Counted from the first letter of the stretch, positions 21,410 to 28,548 are shown. The stretch is 54,909 nucleotides of DNA from Candidatus Saccharimonadota bacterium (GCA_017460625.1 JAFUAT010000012.1:1-54909), one strand, 5' to 3'. The notes: generated by a model from the sequence alone, not told the origin. Numbers and translations are program-made.

Positions 21410-21599
21410 TTGGACCTCCTTCATAATTATCAAGATTATTAATATAATCCATTACGTCCTTATTACTAAACATCGTGCGTTTGCCAACTTTTTTTGCAGG
21501 CAATGCCTTAGTATTCACTAGTCTATATAGAGTGGTGCGTCCAATTCCGCCCAGTGTGCTCATAACTTCTTCCATATTCAACAATCTTAAATCATCCAT
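21399..21599 (-). CDS. excisionase-like HTH protein
   Basis: A 66-aa protein with a MerR/excisionase-type helix-turn-helix (LLNMEEVMSTLGGIGRTTLYRLVNTKALPAKKVGKRTMFSNKDVMDYI), the family that includes Xis and AlpA-like directionality factors. AAGGAAG stands before the ATG. Its end overlaps the integrase start by 11 bp, so the two are probably co-translated, as in many elements where Xis and Int are balanced. It could also act as a transcriptional regulator of the AT-rich region upstream (21601-21835). Confidence 0.85.
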   Translation of the reverse strand: MDDLRLLNMEEVMSTLGGIGRTTLYRLVNTKALPAKKVGKRTMFSNKDVMDYINNLDNYEGGPNGF

Positions 21600-21600
21600 A

Positions 21601-21835
21601 TTATACTTCCTTTTTCATAATTCGTCAAATTTCTATCCCTGTTATTACTCATAATATTTAAATTGTTATTTTCTTTTTTAAATTTTATAATTCGCATAGA
21701 CCCATAGATTTACCTAATATTAGCAATCTATTCTATTACAAGAACCTATAGTTACTAATATTAGGTATCTAGGTATATAGTTTTAAACTATAATCTATAA
21801 TATATCTATATAGTATATAGGTTATTAATCTATGG
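21601..21835. promoter_or_regulatory. AT-rich control region with inverted repeats
   Basis: Very AT-rich. It contains the perfect inverted repeat ACCTAATATTAG (21712-21723) / CTAATATTAGGT (21755-21766) and several overlapping short TATA-type palindromes between 21775 and 21832. No gene fits. It probably holds the promoter of xis-int and operator or Xis sites; a replication start cannot be excluded. Confidence 0.5.
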
Positions 21836-22225
21836 CTAGAATGGGATGTCTGAAATATTAATCTCCATTCTTTCGGCTGTTTTTTCTGGCAATTGGCATT
21901 TATTTAAATCGACCTCGAACTCCCCACCATATTCATGTAGCCTGCCAGTGTTCTCGTAGTGTTTGTAAGCCGATACACAGGCTTTGTAAATGGCCTTTGC
22001 AAGAGGGTTTTCCTTAAAATCTGGGAATTCCACATACGGCTTGTATTTATCGTTTTTCCCCTTAAACGAAGGTGGAAACGCATACATATGGTCCACATCT
22101 CCGATTGTATTTGTTACGGTATAGGAGTTGATATGCATCAATCCCCCTATACTTACATTGGCGAATGCTTTTTTCGCCGTTTGCCCATCCATTACGTTGT
22201 AAATTTTGGCTTTGACTGTAGCCAT
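21836..22225 (-). CDS. SpoVG-like nucleic-acid-binding protein with SSB-type C-terminal tip
   Basis: Residues ~1-95 follow the SpoVG pattern: VKAKIYNVMDGQTAKKAFANVSIGGLMHI (beta strands), then YAFPPSFKGKNDKYKPYVEFPDF and LAKAIYKACVSAYKHY (C-terminal helix). SpoVG proteins bind DNA or RNA and act as regulators. The unusual part is the last residues, MEINISDIPF, which resemble the acidic DDIPF tip by which single-stranded-DNA-binding proteins recruit replication and repair enzymes. A linker of ~25 residues separates the two. AAGGAGG precedes the ATG. I infer an element-encoded nucleic-acid-binding protein that may recruit host SSB partners. Confidence 0.65.
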   Translation of the reverse strand: MATVKAKIYNVMDGQTAKKAFANVSIGGLMHINSYTVTNTIGDVDHMYAFPPSFKGKNDKYKPYVEFPDFKENPLAKAIYKACVSAYKHYENTGRLHEYGGEFEVDLNKCQLPEKTAERMEINISDIPF

Positions 22226-22367
22226 TTTTACCTCCTTATTTTTTAAAATTTATATTACCCTTATAGTAATTCAGTTTATAATGCGCTACTAGGGAAAAAT
22301 ATTTTCACTAAATGCGCCTCTGTTTTCTGAACAAAAAAATAACACACCATAAATACTAGGTGGGTAT

Positions 22368-23309
22368 TTAGTCCTTTTTATAGAGTTTCTTTATCCTATC
22401 GATTTCTGTGTCAGTATCTGATTCTGGGTAAAGCCACTTAACCATACCACTCACAGTTGTGTGTTCTGGGGACTCTTTGTCAACATACAGTGGTCGCCAA
22501 ATTAGAACTTCGTCATCCTTTGTTTCTGCAACGGTAAGTTGAGCCAAAATCGGCTTAAAAGCATTGTGAATAATCCTGCCATAAGATGCTCTGAATCCTG
22601 GTCTAATTGTTATAGTTATACAATCACCACAAACCCTATCAACTTTAATGGGAAAATCATCGTCTAGAATTCTCCGGAATGAAATATTACTCTGTTTTTT
22701 GTCTGGAGATGCAATTTTAGCAAGAACATATTCTCGCCACCCCCCACTGAGGCAGAACTTTTTTAAGATATAATCGGTACTATGATTAACTGCGCCTGTA
22801 TAGCGATAAATAAACTTTGTGTCCGATTCAGATAATGCCCCAGAATTCACCTTCTCTATTTTTTCTAGAATGTCTTTTTCGAAATCACCCTTAGACCCCC
22901 AAGTTAGCCATAACTGATATAATAAATCGTCACTAGCCTCTTCTATATCTTTATAGGTTTTTTGAGAGTGTTTTATCTTATCTAATTCCAAGCCCTCTCT
23001 TACTAGATAAAGTTCTTTTAAGAATTTCTTGTCTTTGTCCAAAAAACGTCTAAGGTTATCTAGTTCGGCTCCATACCCACCTTTCCTTTTGTCATTGTTT
23101 TCTAAGACTATCCTAATCTGTCTATCGCAAAATTTTGTAAGCGTTTTGTCTTTTTCCTCAGATGAAAACCCAAAAGTTTTCTCGCAAAAATCATAAAATT
23201 TCTCTTTGTCCGATAACTTCTCATCAGATATTTTTGGAATTTCTGAGCATTCTAACATAGCGCCCAATAACTCTTCACTGGGTATTTCTGGGATTTCTAA
23301 GTCTTCCAT
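22368..23309 (-). CDS. orphan element protein (313 aa)
   Basis: Not recognised. No signal peptide or membrane segment. The N-terminus is acidic and proline-containing (MEDLEIPEIPSEELLGAMLE), the middle highly charged and helical (KDKKFLKELYLVREGLELDKIKHSQKTYKDIEEA), and the C-terminal ~110 residues appear more beta-rich (RVCGDCITITIRPGFRASYGRIIHNAFKPILAQLTVAETKDDEVLIWRPLY), followed by an acidic end. It lies in the leftward half of the element between the SpoVG-like and terminase-like genes. A replication or regulatory role would be typical for this position, but nothing in the sequence proves it. Confidence 0.6.
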   Translation of the reverse strand: MEDLEIPEIPSEELLGAMLECSEIPKISDEKLSDKEKFYDFCEKTFGFSSEEKDKTLTKFCDRQIRIVLENNDKRKGGYGAELDNLRRFLDKDKKFLKELYLVREGLELDKIKHSQKTYKDIEEASDDLLYQLWLTWGSKGDFEKDILEKIEKVNSGALSESDTKFIYRYTGAVNHSTDYILKKFCLSGGWREYVLAKIASPDKKQSNISFRRILDDDFPIKVDRVCGDCITITIRPGFRASYGRIIHNAFKPILAQLTVAETKDDEVLIWRPLYVDKESPEHTTVSGMVKWLYPESDTDTEIDRIKKLYKKD

Positions 23310-23384
23310 CCCTATAATAATAAATCAGATCTTCTGATTATGCTAGCATTTGCTTTTTAACTAATTATCTCGCTCAAAACTCAC

Positions 23385-23741
23385 TCAAGATTCTTCATCT
23401 GGTCTTGGTCTGTTCGGCACAACATTAAACACAAAGTTTGCTCTTTGGAAAAATCCTTCTTCTTCGCCACTTTGCTCGTTCACATATGAGGATACCCAAG
23501 TTGCCGCCCTAACATCACCGTTTATGGCCTTTATTATCATTGAATATGCCAGTGCTGTCGCATAAGTCGCCGGCGAATTTTCCGGATACCCACGCATATG
23601 GTCGGAATTAATAATATCTGGATTGATTGGGTTCGCTAGCAGTTCACCCACTATGGTTGAAAAATTTTTTGAGCCTTTTTTACGCCCATTCTGCCTTCGT
23701 GGGTCGTCGGCTCCGGTAAATGGTTTCAGATTATTGTTCAT
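23385..23741 (-). CDS. terminase-small-subunit-like / DUF5681-type protein
   Basis: A 118-aa protein beginning KPFTGADDPRRQNGRKKGSKNFSTIVGELL, which matches the start shared by DUF5681-type and small-terminase-like phage proteins (NDPRR...GRPKGSKN). The rest is helical (ATYATALAYSMIIKAINGDVRAATWVSSYV). Small terminases recognise phage packaging sites; on an element without a large terminase such a protein may redirect a helper phage or have another DNA-binding role. AAGGA precedes the ATG by 8 nt. The similarity is strongest in the basic N-terminal motif only. Confidence 0.6.
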   Translation of the reverse strand: MNNNLKPFTGADDPRRQNGRKKGSKNFSTIVGELLANPINPDIINSDHMRGYPENSPATYATALAYSMIIKAINGDVRAATWVSSYVNEQSGEEEGFFQRANFVFNVVPNRPRPDEES

Positions 23742-23927
23742 TTTTATTATCCTTATTATTTACCAAAAGTATATCAAACAGCGTATTTTTGGCTTGGATT
23801 TAAAAAAATACACTAGGACCCCTGTTCAAAACACGCTCTGATTCACAAAATTTGGTGCTTCTGAGCCATTTTAGACTAGTCTGCGTATGTTTCTGAACTA
23901 TGAGTTGCGAGAGAGATAAAAATGAGA

Positions 23928-23933
23928 TATAAT
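23928..23933 (+). promoter_or_regulatory. -10 box for pseudoknot leader RNA, copy 2
   Basis: TATAAT, exactly 6 nt before the first paired base of the RNA (23940), as at copy 1. Confidence 0.7.
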
Positions 23934-23939
23934 TAAAAT

Positions 23940-24040
23940 GCTAAACTATAGTTCAATTATCTCTGTTTGAGGTAAGTATGCGGCCATTTACCGTGTTCTC
24001 AAACAGAGGACTATAGTTTAGCGACTAAGTAAATGGTCGC
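23940..24040 (+). ncRNA. pseudoknotted leader RNA motif, copy 2
   Basis: P1 pairs 23940-23952 (GCTAAACTATAGT) with 24010-24022, 13 perfect pairs. P2 pairs 23961-23971 (CTCTGTTTGAG) with 23998-24008, 11 perfect pairs. The loop segment 23980-23991 (GCGGCCATTTAC) pairs with 24029-24040 (GTAAATGGTCGC), 12 bp with one G-U at the same place as in copy 1. Against copy 1, base pairs change on both sides in P1 (G-C to T-A) and in the pseudoknot (T-A to C-G), and P2 has an entirely different sequence. The base of P1 plus the 3' strand can instead form GCGAC/GTCGC followed by TTCTTTATTT. The sequence GCTAAACTAT recurs at 24068-24077 over the start codon and could pair with the P1 3' strand. Confidence 0.82.
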
Positions 24041-24075
24041 TTCTTTATTTGGCGACCAGGAAAGGTTGCTAAACT

Positions 24076-25104
24076 ATGGCTATTAAATCGCTGGATTCTG
24101 CGAAGAAAAACAAAAATGATGAGTTCTACACTCGTTTTGACGACATAAGTGAGGAGATTCTAGGGCATAAAGACTATCAGGAACATTTTAAAGGGAAAGT
24201 CATATATTGCAACTGTGACGACCCTGCAGAAAGTGCGTTCGCTGATTTCTTCAAATTGAATTTTGAATACCTAGGGCTTAAGAAATTAATTTGCACCAGA
24301 TATGCGCACTCAAAACTATTATGGGACCTCTATGGTAAAGACCCAGTCAAGAGAGAAGGATATAAACTTGAAATAACCGGAAGAAATAACTGTAAAAAAA
24401 CGAATATAAATGGCAACGGAGATTTTAGGAGCAAAGAAAGCCTTGAGTTGCTAAAAGGAGCGGACATCGTTTGCACTAACCCGCCGTTTTCTTTGTTTCG
24501 TGAATACGTCACGCAATTAATTGAGCAGAAAAAGAAATTCCTTATCATTGGTCCAGTAAATGCTATAACCTATAAAGAATTTTTTCCTTTTATAGCGGAT
24601 AATAAAGTATGGGGCGGGTATGGACACCCTAAAAAGTTTATAATGCCAGATGGTGGAATTAAAAGCCTTGGCAATGTCCAATGGTGGACAAATCTACTGA
24701 TTAATAAAAGAACTGAAAGGATTGAACTAGTAGATAAATATACACCTGATAGATATCCAAAATTTGATAATTATGACGCCATAAACATAGACAATGTTAA
24801 ACATATACCTTGTGACTATTTTGAAACCATGGGTGTGCCAATTTCATTTTTGGATAAGTATAATCCAGAGCAATTTGAGATAGTCGGTATAACCAAAACA
24901 CCAATAGGTTCACATTTGAGAACAAAAATTTATAATAAACAAGAACAAATTAGTAAAGATGGAAAACATTCATATGTTACAAAACTAAACGATGGCCCGG
25001 CTCTATGCGTAGAAGAACCGCCGAAGAACAAAACATACTATCGTATAAAGGACAAGTTATACATATCGCCATACGCACGACTACTAATAAGGAGAAAAAA
25101 ATGA
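24076..25104 (+). CDS. EcoRI-type adenine-specific DNA methyltransferase
   Basis: A 342-aa member of the M.EcoRI family of N6-adenine methyltransferases. Signatures: IYCNCDDPAESAFADFF (SAM-binding region typical of this family), catalytic NPPF in DIVCTNPPFSLFREYV near residue 140, LIIGPVNAITYKEFFPFI, and NVQWWTNL. It would methylate adenine in a short site and protect element or host DNA. The ATG lies inside a repeat of the leader RNA's first strand and follows AGGAAAGG. It overlaps the DUF262-HNH gene by 4 bp (ATGA), so the two are translationally coupled, which supports a restriction-modification unit. The recognition sequence is not predictable. Confidence 0.9.
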   Translation: MAIKSLDSAKKNKNDEFYTRFDDISEEILGHKDYQEHFKGKVIYCNCDDPAESAFADFFKLNFEYLGLKKLICTRYAHSKLLWDLYGKDPVKREGYKLEITGRNNCKKTNINGNGDFRSKESLELLKGADIVCTNPPFSLFREYVTQLIEQKKKFLIIGPVNAITYKEFFPFIADNKVWGGYGHPKKFIMPDGGIKSLGNVQWWTNLLINKRTERIELVDKYTPDRYPKFDNYDAINIDNVKHIPCDYFETMGVPISFLDKYNPEQFEIVGITKTPIGSHLRTKIYNKQEQISKDGKHSYVTKLNDGPALCVEEPPKNKTYYRIKDKLYISPYARLLIRRKK

Positions 25105-26240
25105 ATAGTTCAGAGATGAAGACAAAGCGAATAACAGTAACCGTGCAACAGATTTATGATGGTTATGAGGACCACGATTGGGACGGCGTAGTTGGTTATG
25201 GTGGAAAGTTAGATATTAGACCTAAATATCAGAGAGAATTTATTTATGATTTAGAAAGACAGAGAAAAGTTATTGATACGATTCTAAATAAAAGGCCACT
25301 AAATATAATCTACTGGGTATCAACAAAAAATGGCAACTACGAACTGCTGGATGGACAACAACGCACTTTGTCTATATGTAAATTTCTAGACCATAGGTAT
25401 CATATTGAAGACAAGGATGGAAATAAATTTTATTTTGATACATTGCCAAAGGAGCAACAACAAAAGATTCTGAACTATGAACTAGAAATATGCGTTTGTG
25501 AAGGGGATGAAAATGAAATATTAGAATGGTTTAAGACTATTAATATAAGCGGGCTGGAACTAAAGCCACAAGAAAGACTAAATGCTGTATATAGTGGTCC
25601 TTGGACGGAAGACGCTAGAAAACTTTTTAGTAAAATCAATTGTGCTGCTGATACATTAGGCGGAGAGTATATGAGTGGGGAAATAACAAGGCAAGCATAT
25701 TTAGAAAAAGTATTAAAATGGATAAGTAATGGCGATATACAAGGATATATGGCAAAACACCGTTATGATGATAATGCTAACGAACTCTGGAAATATTTTG
25801 AATCGGTGATTTCTTGGGTAAAGGCAACATTCCCGACATACAGAGAACAGATGAAAGGTCTTGATTGGGGCAGATTTTATAATGACCATAAAAATGATGA
25901 ACTAGACCCAGTGGCTCTCGAAAAAACCATTTCTAGCCTAATGAGGGATGACGAGGACGAGATACAGAAGAAAGATGGAATTTATGAATATGTCCTTTAC
26001 GGAGATGAGAAAGCCCTAAACTTAAGGGCATTCAGCAAAAAAGATAAGAGCACCGCATATGAGCGACAAGGTGGAATTTGCCCTCTGTGTAAGGAGTCTG
26101 GAATAGAAAAACACTATGAAATTGACGAGATGCAAGCCGACCACATTATTCCTTGGAGCAAAGGGGGAAAAACTACATTAGAGAATTGCCAATTACTCTG
26201 CGCAAGACATAATCTAATAAAAAATAATCATATATTGTAA
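25101..26240 (+). CDS. DUF262-HNH nuclease (GmrSD-like)
   Basis: A 379-aa putative restriction or anti-phage nuclease. The N-terminal DUF262 (ParB/Srx-like NTPase fold) shows KYQREFIYDLERQRKVIDTILNKRPL and the key motif LLDGQQRTLS. The middle is helical. The C-terminus is an HNH nuclease: CPLC...EIDEMQADHIIPWSKGGKTTLENCQLLCARHN, with zinc-like Cys pairs (CPLC and the final C) and the catalytic DHIIPW. The start at 25101 follows AAGGAG and overlaps the methyltransferase stop; longer in-frame readings would lie inside that gene. GmrSD-type enzymes cleave modified phage DNA using NTP. Here the coupled methyltransferase suggests that cleavage depends on the methylation state, which is inference. 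Confidence 0.88.
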   Translation: MNSSEMKTKRITVTVQQIYDGYEDHDWDGVVGYGGKLDIRPKYQREFIYDLERQRKVIDTILNKRPLNIIYWVSTKNGNYELLDGQQRTLSICKFLDHRYHIEDKDGNKFYFDTLPKEQQQKILNYELEICVCEGDENEILEWFKTINISGLELKPQERLNAVYSGPWTEDARKLFSKINCAADTLGGEYMSGEITRQAYLEKVLKWISNGDIQGYMAKHRYDDNANELWKYFESVISWVKATFPTYREQMKGLDWGRFYNDHKNDELDPVALEKTISSLMRDDEDEIQKKDGIYEYVLYGDEKALNLRAFSKKDKSTAYERQGGICPLCKESGIEKHYEIDEMQADHIIPWSKGGKTTLENCQLLCARHNLIKNNHIL

Positions 26241-26265
26241 TATAATAGAGTAAAGGAGAATCTTT

Positions 26266-26460
26266 ATGGATGAATATCAGAAAAAACAAGACGAGTTCCT
26301 AGAAGTCATTAAGAAATACGACCCAGAGGAATATGATGACCTTATGAATTGTCCTAATGGAGGCATTGTTGAGGACCATTTAGACCACTTGATAAAAACA
26401 TATGGCACCGCCGAGGCTTATGAAAAGACATTTAAGGATGATAATGAGCCATCCGATTAA
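26266..26460 (+). CDS. small acidic protein (64 aa) of the methyltransferase operon
   Basis: Not recognised. Strongly acidic and helical (MDEYQKKQDEFLEVIKKYDPEEYDDLMNCPNGG...HLDHLIKTYGTAEAYEKTFKDDNEPSD). AAAGGAG lies 8 nt before the ATG. It follows the nuclease gene by 25 bp and overlaps the next small gene, so it probably belongs to the same transcript. Its acidity would suit a DNA-mimic inhibitor or a nuclease immunity protein, but this is speculation. Confidence 0.65.
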   Translation: MDEYQKKQDEFLEVIKKYDPEEYDDLMNCPNGGIVEDHLDHLIKTYGTAEAYEKTFKDDNEPSD

Positions 26461-26674
26461 TTTTGCTATGGGACAGCCAAAATGGTTGTCAAAAATAAAA
26501 GACGAGGATGTAAGGGCTACGATTTTTGCAATTATTTTCTCGGCTAATATAGACCAGAAAAATCCTACAGTTGATGAGTTGCGTAAGAAAATAAAAGATT
26601 TGAACCCAGATTGGGATAAAGAAAAAGTGGAAGATACTATTAGACTGCTAATAGAACATACCAACGACGATTAA
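26444..26674 (+). CDS. small protein (76 aa), last gene of the methyltransferase operon
   Basis: Not recognised. It reads MSHPINFAMGQPKWLSKIKDEDVRATIFAIIF, then a helical IDQKNPTVDELRKKIKDLNPDWDKEKVEDTIRLLIEHTNDD that could form a winged-helix-like module. The start at 26444 is chosen because AAGGA stands 5 nt before it; an ATG at 26438 is possible. It overlaps the acidic gene by 17 bp, implying coupled translation and joint function. Confidence 0.6.
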   Translation: MSHPINFAMGQPKWLSKIKDEDVRATIFAIIFSANIDQKNPTVDELRKKIKDLNPDWDKEKVEDTIRLLIEHTNDD

Positions 26675-26745
26675 GAAGAGATTTGTGATACTAAAACTGT
26701 TATTTTATCTAAGACAATGCTCTAGACAATACACAGCGCTAGTGA

Positions 26746-26751
26746 TATAAT
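26746..26751 (+). promoter_or_regulatory. -10 box of the DUF3800 transcript
   Basis: TATAAT ending about 9 nt before the structured leader at 26761, placing the transcript start at about 26758. Confidence 0.55.
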
Positions 26752-26760
26752 GTAGGTATT

Positions 26761-26810
26761 GGGCTGGTCGCAAGACCTGGGTCCACCAGAGGACGGGGCG
26801 AGCCCCCGTC
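26761..26810 (+). ncRNA. structured leader RNA upstream of the DUF3800 gene
   Basis: A compact GC-rich leader in an AT-rich region. Pairings: GGTC-GCAA-GACC (26766-26777, GNRA-type loop), GTCC/GGAC (26781-26784 with 26791-26794), and GGGCT/AGCCC (26761-26765 with 26801-26805). The last excludes a 7-bp terminal hairpin GACGGGG/CCCCGTC (26792-26810) followed by ATTTTG, which resembles a terminator. Conserved RNAs upstream of DUF3800 genes are a known set of motifs (the DUF3800 RNA motifs of Weinberg and colleagues, as I recall). I cannot say which subtype, if any, this is. Confidence 0.65.
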
Positions 26811-26826
26811 ATTTTGTTTAAAGGCT

Positions 26827-27507
26827 ATGAAAGAATTAAGCATATTTATTGATGAATCTGGAGATTTCGGAGATTACGACCCGAAAGCCCCTTTTTATAT
26901 TATTGGAATGGTATTGCACGACCAGAGAAAGAATATTAATGAGCCTATTCGTTATTTGGACAGTGGACTAAAACAGATTGGTTTTACTCGCAATTGTATA
27001 CATCTGGGGCCTCTAATTCGTAGAGAAAATGAATATGTCCATATGACAATTGAGGAACGAATAAAAGTTTTGCGTAGGATGATGAACTTTGTCTCTCGCG
27101 TAGATTTTATGTATAAATCTTTTGTTGTTGAAAAGAAACATCTGGAAAGCGAAGCCGAACTTGCTGCTAGACTTGCAAAACAGGTAGCGAATTTTATTAG
27201 ACAGCATTATCCATATTTCTTAGCATATGATAAGGTCAAGATTTATTATGATAACGGCCAAGTAGAAATTACAAAAATTATTATCTCTATTTTTACTACA
27301 TTATTTGACAATACTGAACTTAAAAAGGCTTATCAGAAAGACTACAAAATGTCCCAAGTAGCAGATTTGGTATGCACAGCCACTCTAACTGAGTTAAAGA
27401 TGGCTGATAAATCCCTTTCTCGGTCAGAACGACATATACTGGGCACCGATAGAGACATTAATAAAAATCTATTAAAACCTTTGAAACGAAAAGAATTTAG
27501 AGACTAA
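26827..27507 (+). CDS. DUF3800 family protein
   Basis: A 226-aa protein opening with the DUF3800 signature LSIFIDESGDFGDYDPKAPFYIIGMVLHD and later KVKIYYDNGQVEITKIIISIF and YKMSQVADLVCTATLTELK, which carry the conserved acidic residues of its proposed RNase H-like fold. The biochemical role is not established; these genes are frequent in phages, islands and defence regions and are often preceded by structured RNAs, as here. It has its own promoter and leader and is convergent with the HNH gene (2 bp gap). The weak ribosome site (AAAGG) sits just after the leader's last hairpin, which suggests regulation by the leader. Confidence 0.85.
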   Translation: MKELSIFIDESGDFGDYDPKAPFYIIGMVLHDQRKNINEPIRYLDSGLKQIGFTRNCIHLGPLIRRENEYVHMTIEERIKVLRRMMNFVSRVDFMYKSFVVEKKHLESEAELAARLAKQVANFIRQHYPYFLAYDKVKIYYDNGQVEITKIIISIFTTLFDNTELKKAYQKDYKMSQVADLVCTATLTELKMADKSLSRSERHILGTDRDINKNLLKPLKRKEFRD

Positions 27508-27509
27508 AC

Positions 27510-28271
27510 CTAGTTTTTGTTACAGTTTGTTTCTAGAATTTTCTCAAGAGTAGTTTTTTCATCAGTTGTTACGGAGAGGTCATATTTATCTTTTATATGT
27601 ATTTGAAAAGTAACATATTTACACCAAAACTTCTCGTTAGACGGTAGCCACTCGGAAGCATCTTTATCGCCTTTACTACGATTGGCTTTAGCAGAAGTAG
27701 CCATTAATACTTCCTCGTCATTGATATAAGTTTTCCATTTATCTGTATCCCAAGTATAACCACCAGATTCCCAAGCATTACCTTTTGCTACAATGTGGTC
27801 AACATCTATTCCACCACCACTAACTAGCCGATTATACTTAACTAGTGTTCCGGTGTAATAATCAAACATTGTGCCAGATTTAATTTTACAGTTAGATTCA
27901 TCGACTTTTTCATTTAGAATATCTCTTACTAAAACGTCGTATCTGGTAGAGCAGCCATCTCCATCGATATCAGACCAATCTGGCATCGTGCCGCTATTAT
28001 AATCTGGTATAGTTTCGGAACCACTACGGACGTTTAATTTTGAAAGTGTAGTTTTAGTGGTTTTTAAATCTTGGGTAGATATCGTATAAACTGGCTCGAA
28101 ATCTTGAATGTCTTGGTTTGTGAGGGCGCCTAAACCATAACCACCAGCACCTACTGCGATAACAGCACCTGCTATCCCTACGGTTCCGGCCACGATTTTT
28201 CCAGTTTTCTTGGATTGCTTTGGCTGCGATGTAGCAATGCCTGCATTAGTAGTCGTTTCGTTGTTGTCCAT
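27510..28271 (-). CDS. membrane-anchored or secreted HNH nuclease (DUF1524-like)
   Basis: A 253-aa protein with a cytoplasmic N-terminus (~27 residues), one hydrophobic segment (IVAGTVGIAGAVIAVGAGGYGLGAL) and an exported C-terminal nuclease domain. Nuclease signatures are DGCSTRYDVLVRD, GGGIDVDHIVAKGNAWESGGYTWDTDKW (catalytic DH) and LMATSAKANRSKGDKDASEWLP (N-x-x-K), typical of extracellular HNH/DUF1524 nucleases of Actinobacteria and Saccharibacteria. The position outside the membrane suggests DNA scavenging or attack on incoming or host DNA. It is the last gene before attR, so it is element cargo. Cysteine pairs (C-S-T-R, SNCK, FWCKY, TNCNKN) may form disulfides. Confidence 0.85.
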   Translation of the reverse strand: MDNNETTTNAGIATSQPKQSKKTGKIVAGTVGIAGAVIAVGAGGYGLGALTNQDIQDFEPVYTISTQDLKTTKTTLSKLNVRSGSETIPDYNSGTMPDWSDIDGDGCSTRYDVLVRDILNEKVDESNCKIKSGTMFDYYTGTLVKYNRLVSGGGIDVDHIVAKGNAWESGGYTWDTDKWKTYINDEEVLMATSAKANRSKGDKDASEWLPSNEKFWCKYVTFQIHIKDKYDLSVTTDEKTTLEKILETNCNKN

Positions 28272-28331
28272 TTGGTTTTATTTTATCATAACAAAGATGG
28301 ATAAGGAAATAAACCAGAATCATTTCGCAGA

Positions 28332-28354
28332 TTTTACATCAATTTTTACATCAG
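28332..28354 (+). promoter_or_regulatory. tandem TTTTACATCA sites near attR
   Basis: TTTTACATCAA (28332-28342) and TTTTTACATCAG (28343-28354), the counterpart of the pair at 20313-20335 by attL. Candidate integrase arm sites. Confidence 0.6.
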
Positions 28355-28430
28355 TATCATAGTATTCATCAGTGCACTTTATTGTTCGTTGAAGTCTGTT
28401 AAAAATACGTGTCCGAAGGGGAAAATATGC

Positions 28431-28488
28431 CTCGAAATCGTGTGGGCGGGTGACCGTCTCGGAGGTTCGAATCCTCTCGCTTCCGCCA
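28431..28488 (+). pseudogene. displaced 3' half of the original tRNA-Ser(CGA), attR
   Basis: It begins with the 16-bp core repeat (28431-28446), continues through a variable arm and T-arm (GGAGGTTCGAATCCTC) and ends CGCTTCCGCCA. The T-arm and acceptor are the same as in tRNA-Ser(GGA) at 35798, so this is most likely the native chromosomal 3' half cut off by integration. It has no 5' half and cannot make a tRNA. Confidence 0.85.
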
Positions 28489-28548
28489 TGTCCTAGCGGA
28501 CATGCACAAAAAAATAGGATATCGTCCTTCGCTTCGCTCAGGTCGAAT

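Larger units (their letters stand above)
20204..28446 (+). mobile_element. integrative element of about 8.2 kb in tRNA-Ser(CGA)
   Basis: Bounded by exact 16-bp direct repeats, one inside an intact tRNA-Ser and one at the head of a displaced tRNA-Ser 3' half. It carries a tyrosine recombinase next to attL, a Xis-like protein, a SpoVG-like protein, an orphan, a terminase-small-subunit-like protein, a methyltransferase/DUF262-HNH pair with a structured leader, two small proteins, a DUF3800 gene with a structured leader and an HNH nuclease. No capsid, large terminase or conjugation genes are present, so it resembles a phage satellite or defence island rather than a complete phage or ICE. Confidence 0.85.

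Noticed and set aside
21775-21832. Possible CRISPR or satellite in the TATA-rich stretch
   Set aside because: Only low-complexity AT sequence with irregular short palindromes; no regular repeat unit.
20204-28446. Complete prophage or conjugative element
   Set aside because: No capsid, portal, large terminase, tail, relaxase or VirB-type genes were found between the att sites.
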